Below are positions 1 through 7,703 of a stretch of DNA of 34,977 bases, piece by piece. Source of the stretch: Clostridia bacterium (lineage in GTDB: Bacteria > Bacillota > Clostridia > Oscillospirales > CAG-272); NCBI GenBank assembly GCA_017628755.1, contig JAGBYM010000062.1:1-34977 (forward strand). Reading direction: 5' to 3'. A program made the position numbers and the translations under genes. How positions within the stretch are numbered: the first letter of the stretch is position 1; each line of letters opens with the position of its first letter. The notes beneath the pieces were generated by a model, which was given only the letters and a program-made list of their open reading frames with translations, was not told the origin of the DNA and made no database searches.

Positions 1-618
1 ACCCTTTGCGTATACGTCACCGTTGTTGGTGCAGTTGTAGAAACCGCAGGAGTCGATGATGCCGCCGAATCCGCCGCCACGCATCTTCTCTTTTGCTACG
101 GAATCAATGTAGATATCACCGTTGTTTACACAGTCAACAAAGATACAAGGATCAGCGGTCTTCTCACAGTCAGCAACAAAGCCTGCAGCCCACTTACCGG
201 TACCGGTAACGGTTACGTTAGCGTTGTTTACGCAGTTGGTAGCCTTGAATGCCTTGGAAGAAAGGGTGGTGAATGCACCCGCGTTAGCGTCCTGATAGTT
301 AATCTCGCCCTTGATGGTGAGGTTCTTAACTTCGCCGGAGAAGTCGTTGAACATAGGAGCAGAAACAGTTACGGTCTTGCCGTTACCGTCAAGGATGCCC
401 CAGAAAGGCTCTACGTAAGAGCCGGGAAGAGTGATGTCCGAAGCAAGGTAGTACTTTGCAGTAGGCTCAGTAGCGTCTGCGGGAGTGGATACCATTGCCA
501 GGAATTCGTCAGCAGTGTTGATCGCGATTCCTTCGGGAGCTGCAGATGCGGGAGTTGCAAAGCAGAATACCGAGAGGAGCATGATAACGCTGAGAATGAT
601 GGAGAGTGTCTTGCGCAT
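1..618 (-). CDS. Secreted GLUG-repeat/beta-helix surface protein, N-terminal part (cut by left window edge)
   Basis: The frame is open to the left edge, giving 206 codons without a stop. It begins with a signal peptide (MRKTLSIILSVIMLL, cleavage probably after PASA). The body has GLUG-like repeat units (NNANVTV.G, GGFGGIIDS, NCTNNGDVY) expected to form a right-handed beta-helix outside the cell. It aligns end to end and without gaps with the first 206 residues of the complete paralogue ending at 926. Residues 27-106 are almost identical and the rest is clearly diverged. In-frame ATGs occur 6 and 10 codons upstream, but the paralogue's leader is out of frame there, so the start at 618 with GAGGT 7 nt upstream is preferred. 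The missing C-terminus probably carries a membrane anchor like the paralogue's. Function is unknown; adhesion or substrate binding would be a guess. Confidence 0.88.
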   Translation of the reverse strand, partial: MRKTLSIILSVIMLLSVFCFATPASAAPEGIAINTADEFLAMVSTPADATEPTAKYYLASDITLPGSYVEPFWGILDGNGKTVTVSAPMFNDFSGEVKNLTIKGEINYQDANAGAFTTLSSKAFKATNCVNNANVTVTGTGKWAAGFVADCEKTADPCIFVDCVNNGDIYIDSVAKEKMRGGGFGGIIDSCGFYNCTNNGDVYAKG

Positions 619-680
619 GATATGTACCTCTTTCATTTGATTTTTCATACCGATAAGGTTTTCGATATGCTACGTGAATA

Positions 681-709
681 ATTATATCTTAAAATTGATT
701 TTTTGTCAA
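681..709 (-). promoter_or_regulatory. Sigma-A promoter for the partial GLUG gene
   Basis: On the minus strand TTGACA (704-709) and TATAAT (681-686) are exactly 17 bp apart. The downstream leader shares a block with the leader of the second GLUG gene (GCATATCGAAAA.CTTATCGG), so promoter and leader were duplicated together with the gene. Confidence 0.85.
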
Positions 710-886
710 TAGATTTTCTTCATTTTTGGTATTATTCAATAAAATTTGCGTTCATATTTTGTAACATTTGACCAATCCAAATCCGACAAAAAAACACCGC
801 AAGCTACCGATTATTTCTTATATAATAATAATGAAGCTTTCCGCGCCGCGCGCGGAAAGTCACCGTAATTCTGCACTCTGCACTAA
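710..886. other. Intergenic stretch with a GC hairpin and a GCACT repeat; no gene seen
   Basis: This AT-rich stretch holds a 9-bp stem with a 5-nt loop at 837-859 (CTTTCCGCG / CGCGGAAAG) and two tandem CTGCACT heptamers at 871-884. The same heptamer family recurs four times at 15134-15161. No open frame with a ribosome site was found. Confidence 0.5.
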
Positions 887-920
887 CAAATAAAAACCTC
901 CCGAAGGAGGTTTTTATTTG
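887..920 (-). terminator. Rho-independent terminator of the complete GLUG gene
   Basis: A perfect 15-bp inverted repeat (887-901 / 906-920) has a CGAA loop. Its outer part gives A- and T-rich arms, so it would work in both directions. It starts 6 nt past the stop codon at 926. Confidence 0.85.
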
Positions 921-925
921 TTTAT

Positions 926-2686
926 TTAGTCTCTTTTCTTAATGATAAGAGCTGTGCCGAGAATTGCAACGAGTGCAACGGAACCTGCAACGAATCCGCC
1001 GCAGCCCTTCTTTTCCTCGGTCTTCTGCTCGCCGCCCTGAGTCTGCTCGGGAGTGGGAGCCTCGGTGTTTTCAACCTCGGGAGCAACAGTGGTCTCGGGA
1101 GCGGGCTCAGTGGTCTGCTCGGGTTCCTTGGTGGTCTCGGGAGCCTCGGTGGTCTCGGGTGCAGTCTTTTCACCGTTAGCATAAGTAGTACCGTTAAGAA
1201 CTACCCAACCTGCAGCGGGATCAACGCTGGGCATATCATCGGTGCCGATCTTCTGATAGAAGTTGAAGGCATAATCGCAGGGATATCCGTAAGCGGCATA
1301 AGCGTCATCGTAGAACAGATTGTAGCCGTATTCATCTGCCTCTGCGAGCTTCATGATCTCGTAGCATACCTTACCGGACTTGATATCATCAAGAGTGGTG
1401 GGAAGGATACCGTCGGTCTCGGAGATCTCATGGATCTGACCTGCATACTTACCTGACTCAGTAACGGGGTTAGCGTAAGAATAATACTTGAACTCATCAT
1501 AGTTAAGCACGTAGTTACCCTGCAGATCGTAAACAGTAGCGTCTGCAGAGGAGCATCCGAAGAAAGAAACACCTTCGTTGGCGCAAATAGTGCCTTCTCT
1601 CTTGATAATAGAACCGGTGTTGATATTGTACTTAATGGTGGTGTTAGCAGAGTTGGTGTAAGCTACGAAGGGAGATGCGTAGTCGTAGAGGGGAGTATCG
1701 GGAGTGGGGGTCTTGATCTGACCGTAAACGATATCGCCGGTGTTGATGCAGAACTGAATATCAACGTATGCGGTGGTACCGGAAGCGTATACGTAACCAA
1801 CCATACCGCCGATCTGTCTGGGACCGTCAACCTTACCGTCGTTTCTGCAACCCCAGATTCTGTACCAACCAGCGTTACCCTTACCGCCGATATAACCGAA
1901 GATACCGCCCGCATCAGAACCGCCGGTACCCATGGATACGCCGTCAGCGCCGATGTAGGTGTCATCAACAACGATATCACCGGTATTTACGCAGTTGTAA
2001 GCCTCTGCAGTGCAAGTACCAACGTTGAGCGCGATACGAGCTACGAAACCGCCGGCAATACAGATGTTACCCTTGGTGTAAACGTCGCCGTTATTGGTGC
2101 AGTTGATGAAGACGCAAGAGTCAATGATACCGCCGAAGCCGCCGGCACGCATCTTCTGGTCTGCGGTGGAGTCGATGTAGACGTTACCGTTGTTTGTGCA
2201 GTTGTAGAAAAGAACGGGGCCCTCGGTCTTTACGCAGTTAGCAACAAAACCGCCTGCAAGCTTAGCGTTACCGGTAACGGTTACGTTAGCGTTGTTTACG
2301 CAGTTTGTAGCATTAAAGCCCTTGGTGGAATTAATTGCGAGCGCGCCGCAATCAGAGTCAGCGTAGTAAATGTCGCCCTTGATGGTGAGGTTCTTAACTT
2401 CGCCGGAGAAGTCATTGAACATAGGAGCGGATACGGTTACGGTCTTGCCGTTACCGTCAAGGATACCCCAGAAAGGCTCGACGTAGGAGCCGGGAAGGGT
2501 GATGTCGGAAGCAAGGTAGTACTTTGCAGTAGGCTCAGTAGCGTCTGCAGGGGTGGATACCATTGCCATGAATTCGTCAGCAGTATTGATAGCGGTTCCT
2601 TCGGGAGCTGCAGATACGGGAATTGCAAAGCTGCAAGCTGCGAGGAGCATAACAACACTGAGAACGAGTGCAAGTGTTTTGCGCAT
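926..2686 (-). CDS. Secreted GLUG-repeat surface protein with C-terminal GCG/TM/KKRD anchor
   Basis: 586 residues. The signal peptide spans 1-26; LAAC at 15-18 looks like a lipobox, but the paralogue lacks it and an AxA signal-peptidase-I site follows (VSA/APEG), so lipidation is doubtful. Residues about 60-400 carry repeated GLUG-like units (NCTNNGDVY, GGFVA, GGMVGYVY) typical of right-handed beta-helices on cell surfaces. A Thr/Glu/Pro-rich linker (about 508-558) is followed by GCGG (561-564), a hydrophobic helix and KKRD at the very end. The same tail closes the unrelated protein ending at 7704. There is no LPXTG motif. The gene stands alone with its own promoter and terminator, directly downstream of nothing but its partial tandem copy. 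The ligand is unknown. Confidence 0.9.
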   Translation of the reverse strand: MRKTLALVLSVVMLLAACSFAIPVSAAPEGTAINTADEFMAMVSTPADATEPTAKYYLASDITLPGSYVEPFWGILDGNGKTVTVSAPMFNDFSGEVKNLTIKGDIYYADSDCGALAINSTKGFNATNCVNNANVTVTGNAKLAGGFVANCVKTEGPVLFYNCTNNGNVYIDSTADQKMRAGGFGGIIDSCVFINCTNNGDVYTKGNICIAGGFVARIALNVGTCTAEAYNCVNTGDIVVDDTYIGADGVSMGTGGSDAGGIFGYIGGKGNAGWYRIWGCRNDGKVDGPRQIGGMVGYVYASGTTAYVDIQFCINTGDIVYGQIKTPTPDTPLYDYASPFVAYTNSANTTIKYNINTGSIIKREGTICANEGVSFFGCSSADATVYDLQGNYVLNYDEFKYYSYANPVTESGKYAGQIHEISETDGILPTTLDDIKSGKVCYEIMKLAEADEYGYNLFYDDAYAAYGYPCDYAFNFYQKIGTDDMPSVDPAAGWVVLNGTTYANGEKTAPETTEAPETTKEPEQTTEPAPETTVAPEVENTEAPTPEQTQGGEQKTEEKKGCGGFVAGSVALVAILGTALIIKKRD

Positions 2687-2782
2687 GATTATGTACCTCT
2701 TTCTTTTTTTGTTTTTTCATACCGATAAGATTTTCGATATGCAGATGACAATAATTATAAACCAAAATCTGATTTTTGTCAA
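2069..2782 (-). repeat. Tandem duplication copy: equivalent of 1-709
   Basis: The 5' third of this gene, its leader and its promoter correspond to 1-709. The coding part (2069-2686 versus 1-618) aligns without gaps over 206 codons. Promoter spacing and the leader block GCATATCGAAAA.CTTATCGG are also shared. This points to a gene duplication that included the control region. Confidence 0.85.
2754..2782 (-). promoter_or_regulatory. Sigma-A promoter for the complete GLUG gene
   Basis: TTGACA (2777-2782) and TATAAT (2754-2759) on the minus strand, 17-bp spacer. Both hexamers match consensus perfectly, so high expression is likely. Confidence 0.88.
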
Positions 2783-2861
2783 GACTTTTTTCGTTTTTTT
2801 ATTCGTCGAAAATGTAATTTTATTCAATTTAATATAATGCTATTTATTGCACAGTCCGGAA

Positions 2862-2888
2862 CAAAAGCAGGGGATGTATCCCCTGCTT
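2862..2888 (-). terminator. Rho-independent terminator of the surE operon
   Basis: A 10-bp GC-rich stem (AAGCAGGGGA / TCCCCTGCTT, loop TGTA) lies 2 nt past the surE stop and is followed on the minus strand by a short T run (TTTTGTT). Confidence 0.85.
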
Positions 2889-2890
2889 GT

Positions 2891-3604
2891 TTATTTATTC
2901 AATTTTTCAAAAACCTTAAGGTCTGTTCTGTCATAGGTCATGGGAACAACGGAAATATAATCCATCTCCATTGCGTCGATATCGACCGTTTTATCGCCCT
3001 TAAATTCATAGCAAATGTATCCTTCGGGGAAATACATGCCGTCTCCGACATCAATATATTTGTCCGAAAAACGCACTTCGCCCTGACGGGCTATAACGAT
3101 CTCGCCGGGTTTGCGCGGGAAATTTACGTTATAAATATCGCAGACCGAAAGAAGATCGTTCTCGATAAAATAGTCGTAAACCCTGTCAAAATTCGCGATG
3201 GCACCGGCAAGGTATTTCTTGCCCGTCGAAACCGCAACGCCTTTTATACCGTGCATAGCCGCTTCAAAGACCGCACCGCAGGTGCCCGAATAGTTTATAT
3301 CGTGACCGAGGTTCATGCCGCTGTTGACGCCCGAAAGCACGAGGTCGTATTTTCTTTCAAATCCGAGAACCGCGATTCTGACGCAGTCAACGGGAGTCGA
3401 ATCTACCGCATATGCTTCCGCGACGCCCTCGTATTCTACCTTCTCAACACGGAAAGGCTTGCGGAGCTCGAGACCCGCGCTCTTACCGCTCTGCTCAACG
3501 AGCGGCGCAAACACCTCAACCTCGCCGAGCTTCTTTGCCCAATCGACAAGCGCGCGCAGACCGGGCGCGTTAATGCCGTCATCATTTGTTATCAGTATTC
3601 TCAT
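2891..3604 (-). CDS. surE: 5'/3'-nucleotidase SurE
   Basis: 237 residues, normal for the family. SurE is a divalent-metal phosphatase that removes phosphate from nucleoside 5'- and 3'-monophosphates and is linked to stationary-phase survival in other bacteria. Visible are the N-terminal metal motif NDDG (D8, D9), the SGKSAG segment with the ligand Ser, and SGVNSGMN with the conserved Asn. The ATG at 3604 is chosen over an in-frame TTG at 3610 because GAGGA lies 6 nt before the ATG and would abut the TTG. The ATG overlaps the stop of the upstream DHH gene (ATGA), indicating translational coupling. It is the last gene of the 7583-2891 operon. Confidence 0.95.
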   Translation of the reverse strand: MRILITNDDGINAPGLRALVDWAKKLGEVEVFAPLVEQSGKSAGLELRKPFRVEKVEYEGVAEAYAVDSTPVDCVRIAVLGFERKYDLVLSGVNSGMNLGHDINYSGTCGAVFEAAMHGIKGVAVSTGKKYLAGAIANFDRVYDYFIENDLLSVCDIYNVNFPRKPGEIVIARQGEVRFSDKYIDVGDGMYFPEGYICYEFKGDKTVDIDAMEMDYISVVPMTYDRTDLKVFEKLNK

Positions 3605-4584
3605 AACCAATCCTCATTATTTTCCTTATATTCTTTAAGACGCGCATCGGCATCCGCGAGAAGCTTGCGGATCTCGCTCTTTTTGTAGAGTGTCGCGCCG
3701 CTTGCGCAGTCGTGTCCGCCGCCGCGGTATTTCTCGCCGATCTCATTGACCGTCACGAATCTTGAACGCAGACGCACGCGGATGGTACCGTCGGCGTTGT
3801 CGATGAAGGCGATCCAGATCATACTTCCGCGGATCGAATCGAGATAGGAAACACTTGCGCTTGCCTGCTCCTGGGTCAGACCGAACTTCTCCTGCATAGC
3901 CGCGGTAACGTGGATATAAGCCACGCCGTTTTCAGTTCTCTTCATCTTATTATATACGTGCGCCTTGAACTTCAGCTGCTCGTAGTCGTCGATATAGAGA
4001 TTTGCGTAAAGGTGATCGGTGTCAACACCCGCCTCAAGCATCAGTGCCGCCGCACGCATAGTATCGCCCGACACACTGCGGAAGCGGAATCTGCCCGAGT
4101 CGGTGACCATTCCGGTATAGATATAGGTTGCCGCCGCCTCGTTGATCTTAAGCTCATCACGGAATTCACCCCAGAACCTCGCGATCATCTCGCAGGTGGA
4201 CGAGGAATGCTCCTCAACCCAGTTGACCGAGGTGCCGTAATTATCGCGCGGGATATGGTGATCGACCTTTACGATCTCGCGACAGAGCTTGTACTTCGCA
4301 TTCGAAATTCTCTCCTCAGTCGCGGTATCGAGAACGAGCGCGAGGGCATCTGCGTACTCGGAGTCCTCCGCACTGTCATTATCCTCGCCGAGAAACTCGA
4401 GGTAGTCGCACTTCTGCCAGTCAAGGAGACGGATATCCTTCTCGGGGAAGCTCAGACGCAGAATCTCGCGCATACCCTTTGTTGCGCCGACGCAGTCGCC
4501 GTCGGGGCGGATATGGCGGAAGAGGAAGATGCGGTCGTATTCCTTAATTTTATCAAGTACCGCTTTCATAAGTTCTCGGCTCAT
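3601..4584 (-). CDS. DHH-family phosphoesterase (NrnA-like nanoRNase/pAp phosphatase), copy 2
   Basis: 327 residues, normal NrnA length. NrnA-type enzymes degrade 2-5 nt RNA fragments and 3'-phosphoadenosine 5'-phosphate, and some cleave pApA from c-di-AMP turnover. The DHH domain shows HIRPDGD near residues 24-30, an Asp in VLDTA, and the DHH triad in VDHHIPRD. The C-terminal DHHA1 domain ends with GGGHDCASG. All metal motifs are intact. It overlaps its upstream paralogue by 4 nt (ATGA) and surE by 4 nt. A second in-frame ATG five codons in is possible, but GGAGG/GGAGA just before 4584 favours the first. The true substrate cannot be told from sequence. Confidence 0.92.
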   Translation of the reverse strand: MSRELMKAVLDKIKEYDRIFLFRHIRPDGDCVGATKGMREILRLSFPEKDIRLLDWQKCDYLEFLGEDNDSAEDSEYADALALVLDTATEERISNAKYKLCREIVKVDHHIPRDNYGTSVNWVEEHSSSTCEMIARFWGEFRDELKINEAAATYIYTGMVTDSGRFRFRSVSGDTMRAAALMLEAGVDTDHLYANLYIDDYEQLKFKAHVYNKMKRTENGVAYIHVTAAMQEKFGLTQEQASASVSYLDSIRGSMIWIAFIDNADGTIRVRLRSRFVTVNEIGEKYRGGGHDCASGATLYKKSEIRKLLADADARLKEYKENNEDWL

Positions 4585-5522
4585 TCTCCTGCCTCCGTAA
4601 GTTTATCGAGGTCGGCAAGCATTGCCATTGCCTCTTCTCTGCTCGCGACGGTTGCGCCGCTTGCCTTCTTGTGACCTCCGCCGCCGTATTTGACAGCGAT
4701 GGGATTGATGTTATACTTGCTCGAACGGATCTCGCAAAGGACCCCCTCTTCGGTCTCGGTAAAGTTGACCCAGATGTCCACGCCGCGTATCTCCGCCATT
4801 GTTCCGACCATTCCGCGCGAGATCGCAAAGGTATCCGCGCCCGTAGCCTTCGCCTCCTCGAGGGTGGTGTAGATATAAGCTACGTTATGCTCGGTGAATT
4901 TGATCTTAAGCACAAACTCGGCTTTGAGCCTGATATGCGAAAAATCATCGGCGTAGAGGTTGCGGTAAATATCGTTCGTATCAAATTTCTGCTCGCAGAG
5001 GTAAGCCGCGGTCAGAAAAGTCTGCGAGGTTGTGGAATCGTAACGGAATCTGCCCGAATCGGTGATCATACCCGTGTAAAGCGACTTTGCCGCCGCGGGA
5101 GTCATACACAGACCCGTGTTCTTTGCAAAATCGGCAACAAGTCCCGCGCAGCTCTCAAAAGAAGTGTCGGTCAGCTCGAGATCCGCGATCTTCTCGCAGA
5201 AGATATGGTGGTCGATGCGGACCGTCTCTGCGGCGAGAGTATATCTTTCGTCGCTGATCAGAGCCTTTGCCGAGGTATCAAGTATGATCGCAAGCGCGCC
5301 CTCGTAAACCGAGTCATCAATCTCGTCCATCTTCGATCCCGCCATGAAAGAATAGCGTTTTGCCGCGTCGCCAACGGTATAGATCTTCTTTTCGGGGAAG
5401 TTTTCCTCCAAAATGCGGCGCAGACCGATCTGGCTTCCGAGCGCGTCGCCGTCGGGATTTGAATGGCGGTGGATGATAATTTTATCGTACTGCTTTATTT
5501 TTTCAAGAATCTTGTTATACAT
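4581..5522 (-). CDS. DHH-family phosphoesterase (NrnA-like nanoRNase/pAp phosphatase), copy 1
   Basis: 313 residues. It has the full NrnA motif set: HSNPDGDALG near residue 20, LDTS, IDHHIF, TDSGRFRY and the C-terminal GGGGHKKASG. It is a paralogue of the next gene downstream with similar layout (both contain YTGM.TDSGRFR), but the sequences are well diverged, so the duplication is old and the two may differ in substrate. The ATG at 5522 overlaps the stop of the dGTPase-like gene (TGATG). An upstream in-frame TTG is not needed. It acts in the cytoplasm, presumably in recycling of nanoRNA or nucleotide by-products along with SurE and the HD enzyme. Confidence 0.92.
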   Translation of the reverse strand: MYNKILEKIKQYDKIIIHRHSNPDGDALGSQIGLRRILEENFPEKKIYTVGDAAKRYSFMAGSKMDEIDDSVYEGALAIILDTSAKALISDERYTLAAETVRIDHHIFCEKIADLELTDTSFESCAGLVADFAKNTGLCMTPAAAKSLYTGMITDSGRFRYDSTTSQTFLTAAYLCEQKFDTNDIYRNLYADDFSHIRLKAEFVLKIKFTEHNVAYIYTTLEEAKATGADTFAISRGMVGTMAEIRGVDIWVNFTETEEGVLCEIRSSKYNINPIAVKYGGGGHKKASGATVASREEAMAMLADLDKLTEAGE

Positions 5523-6724
5523 CAATCAAAATATCCTTTGTATTCTACTTTATAATCGCTTTCGGGGAAAAGATGGCGGTGAAGCTCAATGAAGTAATTG
5601 TCTGTCATACCGGCAATATAGTCTACGACTATCTGGTTCGGCTCGCTGTTCTCGTAAGGCACACTTCTCTTATAGTATGACTTGTTTATATAGTCGATAT
5701 GATGCGTGAAGATCGGCGAGGACTTGTCCCCGACGAGAATATCACCGAGCAGACGCTCGTAAATCTCCTTCATCATCGGCTTTGCCGTGACGTCGAGCCT
5801 TGCGCGGGTCGCCGCGCTCTCGTATATCAGGGCATAGTTATCCTTCTTTGACGCCTTAAGCGCCTTGAAATGCTTCGGATCAAGCTTAATATAGGGCTTG
5901 CCGTAGCTGTTTTCAATAATATTTACAACGAGATTGTTGATAATCTCGGCATTGATCGAGCCGATATCCTCGTTTGTAAACGCATCCTCCGTAACAACCT
6001 TTGCGCGTGCAGCGTCCTGACGGTCCTTGCCGAGGTACGCGATTATGTCAGCCAGACGCACCACACAGCCCTCAAGCGTCGAAGGCAGAAGCGTGCGCGC
6101 GAATTTCACGTCGGTGTAGCAGCGCTCGATGATCTCGTCGAACTCGTCAAATCCGGATAGAGACGAGGGAACGTACTCTTCAAGCTCAAGCTCACCGTCG
6201 TGGAAAGCAATGCCCGAAAGAGTCTGAAGACTGATATTAAGCGGAAACTGCCATTCAAGCACACGCACCGAGTGGATATTGTGCATAAAATGTCTTCCGG
6301 TGTGCGCGAAATAAAGATCGTTGAGGTAGACCTCGCCCGTGTGTGCAAATGGTGGATGACCCATATCGTGACCGAGCGCGATCGCCTCGATCAGATCGAG
6401 ATTGAGATTGAGCGCGCCGCCGATAGTCCTCGCAATACGCGAAACGAGCTGAACATGTAAGGATCGGCGCGTAATATCGTCATTCTTAATCAGCGAGAAC
6501 ACCTGCGTTTTATCGGTATATCTGTTGTAGTACGGGCAATGAAGAATTTTGTCGATGTCATGCACAAAAGGCGGGCGCCAGATGCTCCCGCTGTCTTTTT
6601 TGAGGCTATTGCGCCTTGTTATCATCGAGTTTTCAAAACCCATGCGCTCGTAACTTCCGGTGCGCTTTTCCGCCTCGATTCGGCGGGTCAGCGCATCGGA
6701 AAGGGATTCGTATTTTAATGCCAT
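5522..6724 (-). CDS. dgt: dGTPase-like HD-domain triphosphohydrolase
   Basis: 400 residues. Members hydrolyse dNTPs to deoxynucleosides and triphosphate and thereby tune dNTP pools. The N-terminal region has R-PPFVHDIDKILHC and YRYTDKTQV-like motifs of the dGTPase family (YNRYTDKTQVFS), followed by TRRSLHVQLVSRIA and the HD metal site ALGHDMGHPPFAHTG. The start at 6724 lies 4 nt after the stop of the PsbP-like gene at 6729, so the two are cotranscribed. It lacks obvious extra domains. Whether dGTP is the preferred substrate cannot be decided here. Confidence 0.9.
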   Translation of the reverse strand: MALKYESLSDALTRRIEAEKRTGSYERMGFENSMITRRNSLKKDSGSIWRPPFVHDIDKILHCPYYNRYTDKTQVFSLIKNDDITRRSLHVQLVSRIARTIGGALNLNLDLIEAIALGHDMGHPPFAHTGEVYLNDLYFAHTGRHFMHNIHSVRVLEWQFPLNISLQTLSGIAFHDGELELEEYVPSSLSGFDEFDEIIERCYTDVKFARTLLPSTLEGCVVRLADIIAYLGKDRQDAARAKVVTEDAFTNEDIGSINAEIINNLVVNIIENSYGKPYIKLDPKHFKALKASKKDNYALIYESAATRARLDVTAKPMMKEIYERLLGDILVGDKSSPIFTHHIDYINKSYYKRSVPYENSEPNQIVVDYIAGMTDNYFIELHRHLFPESDYKVEYKGYFD

Positions 6725-6728
6725 AAGT

Positions 6729-7583
6729 TTATTTGATCACAATTGTTTTCGCCCAGTCGATAAACTGATTGCGATATTCCTGATATTTTTCGTTTTCACA
6801 ACCGAATTCAAAGATGTAAAACGCTTCGTCGCTCTTAATGAAAACAGTGAGATAGCTTCTGATGTCACCTGCTTGAGACTCAGCCTGCTCCTCTACCACA
6901 AGAAGTCCCTCAAGGTTCTTAAGCTCGGCAGAAATAGAAAAGATCTCATTGCTCTTCAGAAGATTAAGAAATTCACGCTCGCTCATCTGCGCGATGCCCG
7001 CGTACTCATCAAAATCGAAAACAGTTACTGCAACAGAACTGTCTCTCGAACCGAAATAGTAAGTGCCGTCCTCATAATCCTCAGCAAACTGCGTGGTCAG
7101 CGTGATTTCGAATTCGTCTGCGGTGAAAACCTTATCGTTGACGAACAAGGTATCCATATTCCCCACAAATCCCATAACAAAACCGATCAGCGCGGCAATA
7201 ATCAAGACAACAAGGCCCTTTCTGCCCGTACGCTTACGGTTTGCGAGAATATCCTCATCTGTCACACCGTGGAAACGGAAGGGATTGCCCGCACCGGGAT
7301 TGTAAGTACACTTTCCGCCTATTTCAACGTCGGAAACACCCGCGGGAACGCGGTAATAATCGTTGCAAAGATTCTTGGAAAGCTTATCTGCGATAACGAT
7401 TACTCTTACTTCCTCATCGGGAATATCAAACGAAACGGTCTCGCCGTTTGCGATCTTGCAAACCTTTCTGCAAGGGATATCGGCAATCACTGTTTCGGCG
7501 TTCGCCACATCCTCAACGTATACGTTCAGCTTGCCAAGGCAGCCGACAAAACTCTTATCACGTGTTAAATATACTTTTCTCAT
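6729..7583 (-). CDS. Single-pass membrane protein with PsbP/DcrB-like C-terminal domain, unknown function
   Basis: 284 residues from the ATG at 7583, which has GGAGG 8 nt upstream; an earlier TTG overlaps this site and is rejected. Residues 1-100 are beta-rich and probably cytoplasmic. A single hydrophobic segment spans about 123-141 (GLVVLIIAALIGFVMGFV) preceded by RKRTGRK, giving an inside N-terminus. The outer domain (about 150-284: FEITLTTQF near the start, AFYIFEFGCENEKYQEY near the end) resembles the PsbP/DcrB-like fold by pattern; this is inference. It is the first gene of the operon with the dGTPase-like and DHH genes. I do not recognise a named family. Confidence 0.75.
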   Translation of the reverse strand: MRKVYLTRDKSFVGCLGKLNVYVEDVANAETVIADIPCRKVCKIANGETVSFDIPDEEVRVIVIADKLSKNLCNDYYRVPAGVSDVEIGGKCTYNPGAGNPFRFHGVTDEDILANRKRTGRKGLVVLIIAALIGFVMGFVGNMDTLFVNDKVFTADEFEITLTTQFAEDYEDGTYYFGSRDSSVAVTVFDFDEYAGIAQMSEREFLNLLKSNEIFSISAELKNLEGLLVVEEQAESQAGDIRSYLTVFIKSDEAFYIFEFGCENEKYQEYRNQFIDWAKTIVIK

Positions 7584-7612
7584 ATTGAAAACCTCCAAAT
7601 TTATTCATAATA

Positions 7613-7641
7613 AGTATATCATAATAATAGGCGATTGTCAA
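7613..7641 (-). promoter_or_regulatory. Sigma-A promoter for the nucleotide-turnover operon
   Basis: TTGACA (7636-7641), 17-bp spacer, TATACT (7613-7618) on the minus strand, with an extended -10 TGA just before the -10. It drives the five genes from 7583 to 2891; no other promoter or terminator is seen inside the run. Confidence 0.87.
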
Positions 7642-7651
7642 TGTGATTTTG

Positions 7652-7685
7652 AAAAAAAGGTCCCGCCGTCCTGACGGACGGCGGG
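7652..7685 (-). terminator. Rho-independent terminator of the Cys-rich operon
   Basis: Perfect 10-bp GC stem CCCGCCGTCC / GGACGGCGGG (7662-7671 / 7676-7685), loop TGAC, followed on the minus strand by CCTTTTTTT. It insulates the operon ending at 7704 from the next promoter. Confidence 0.92.
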
Positions 7686-7703
7686 TTTTCGAAAGGAGTA
7701 CGA

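Noticed and set aside
2837..3688. A 283-codon open frame on the plus strand
   Set aside because: It is antisense to surE, whose active-site motifs are intact on the minus strand.
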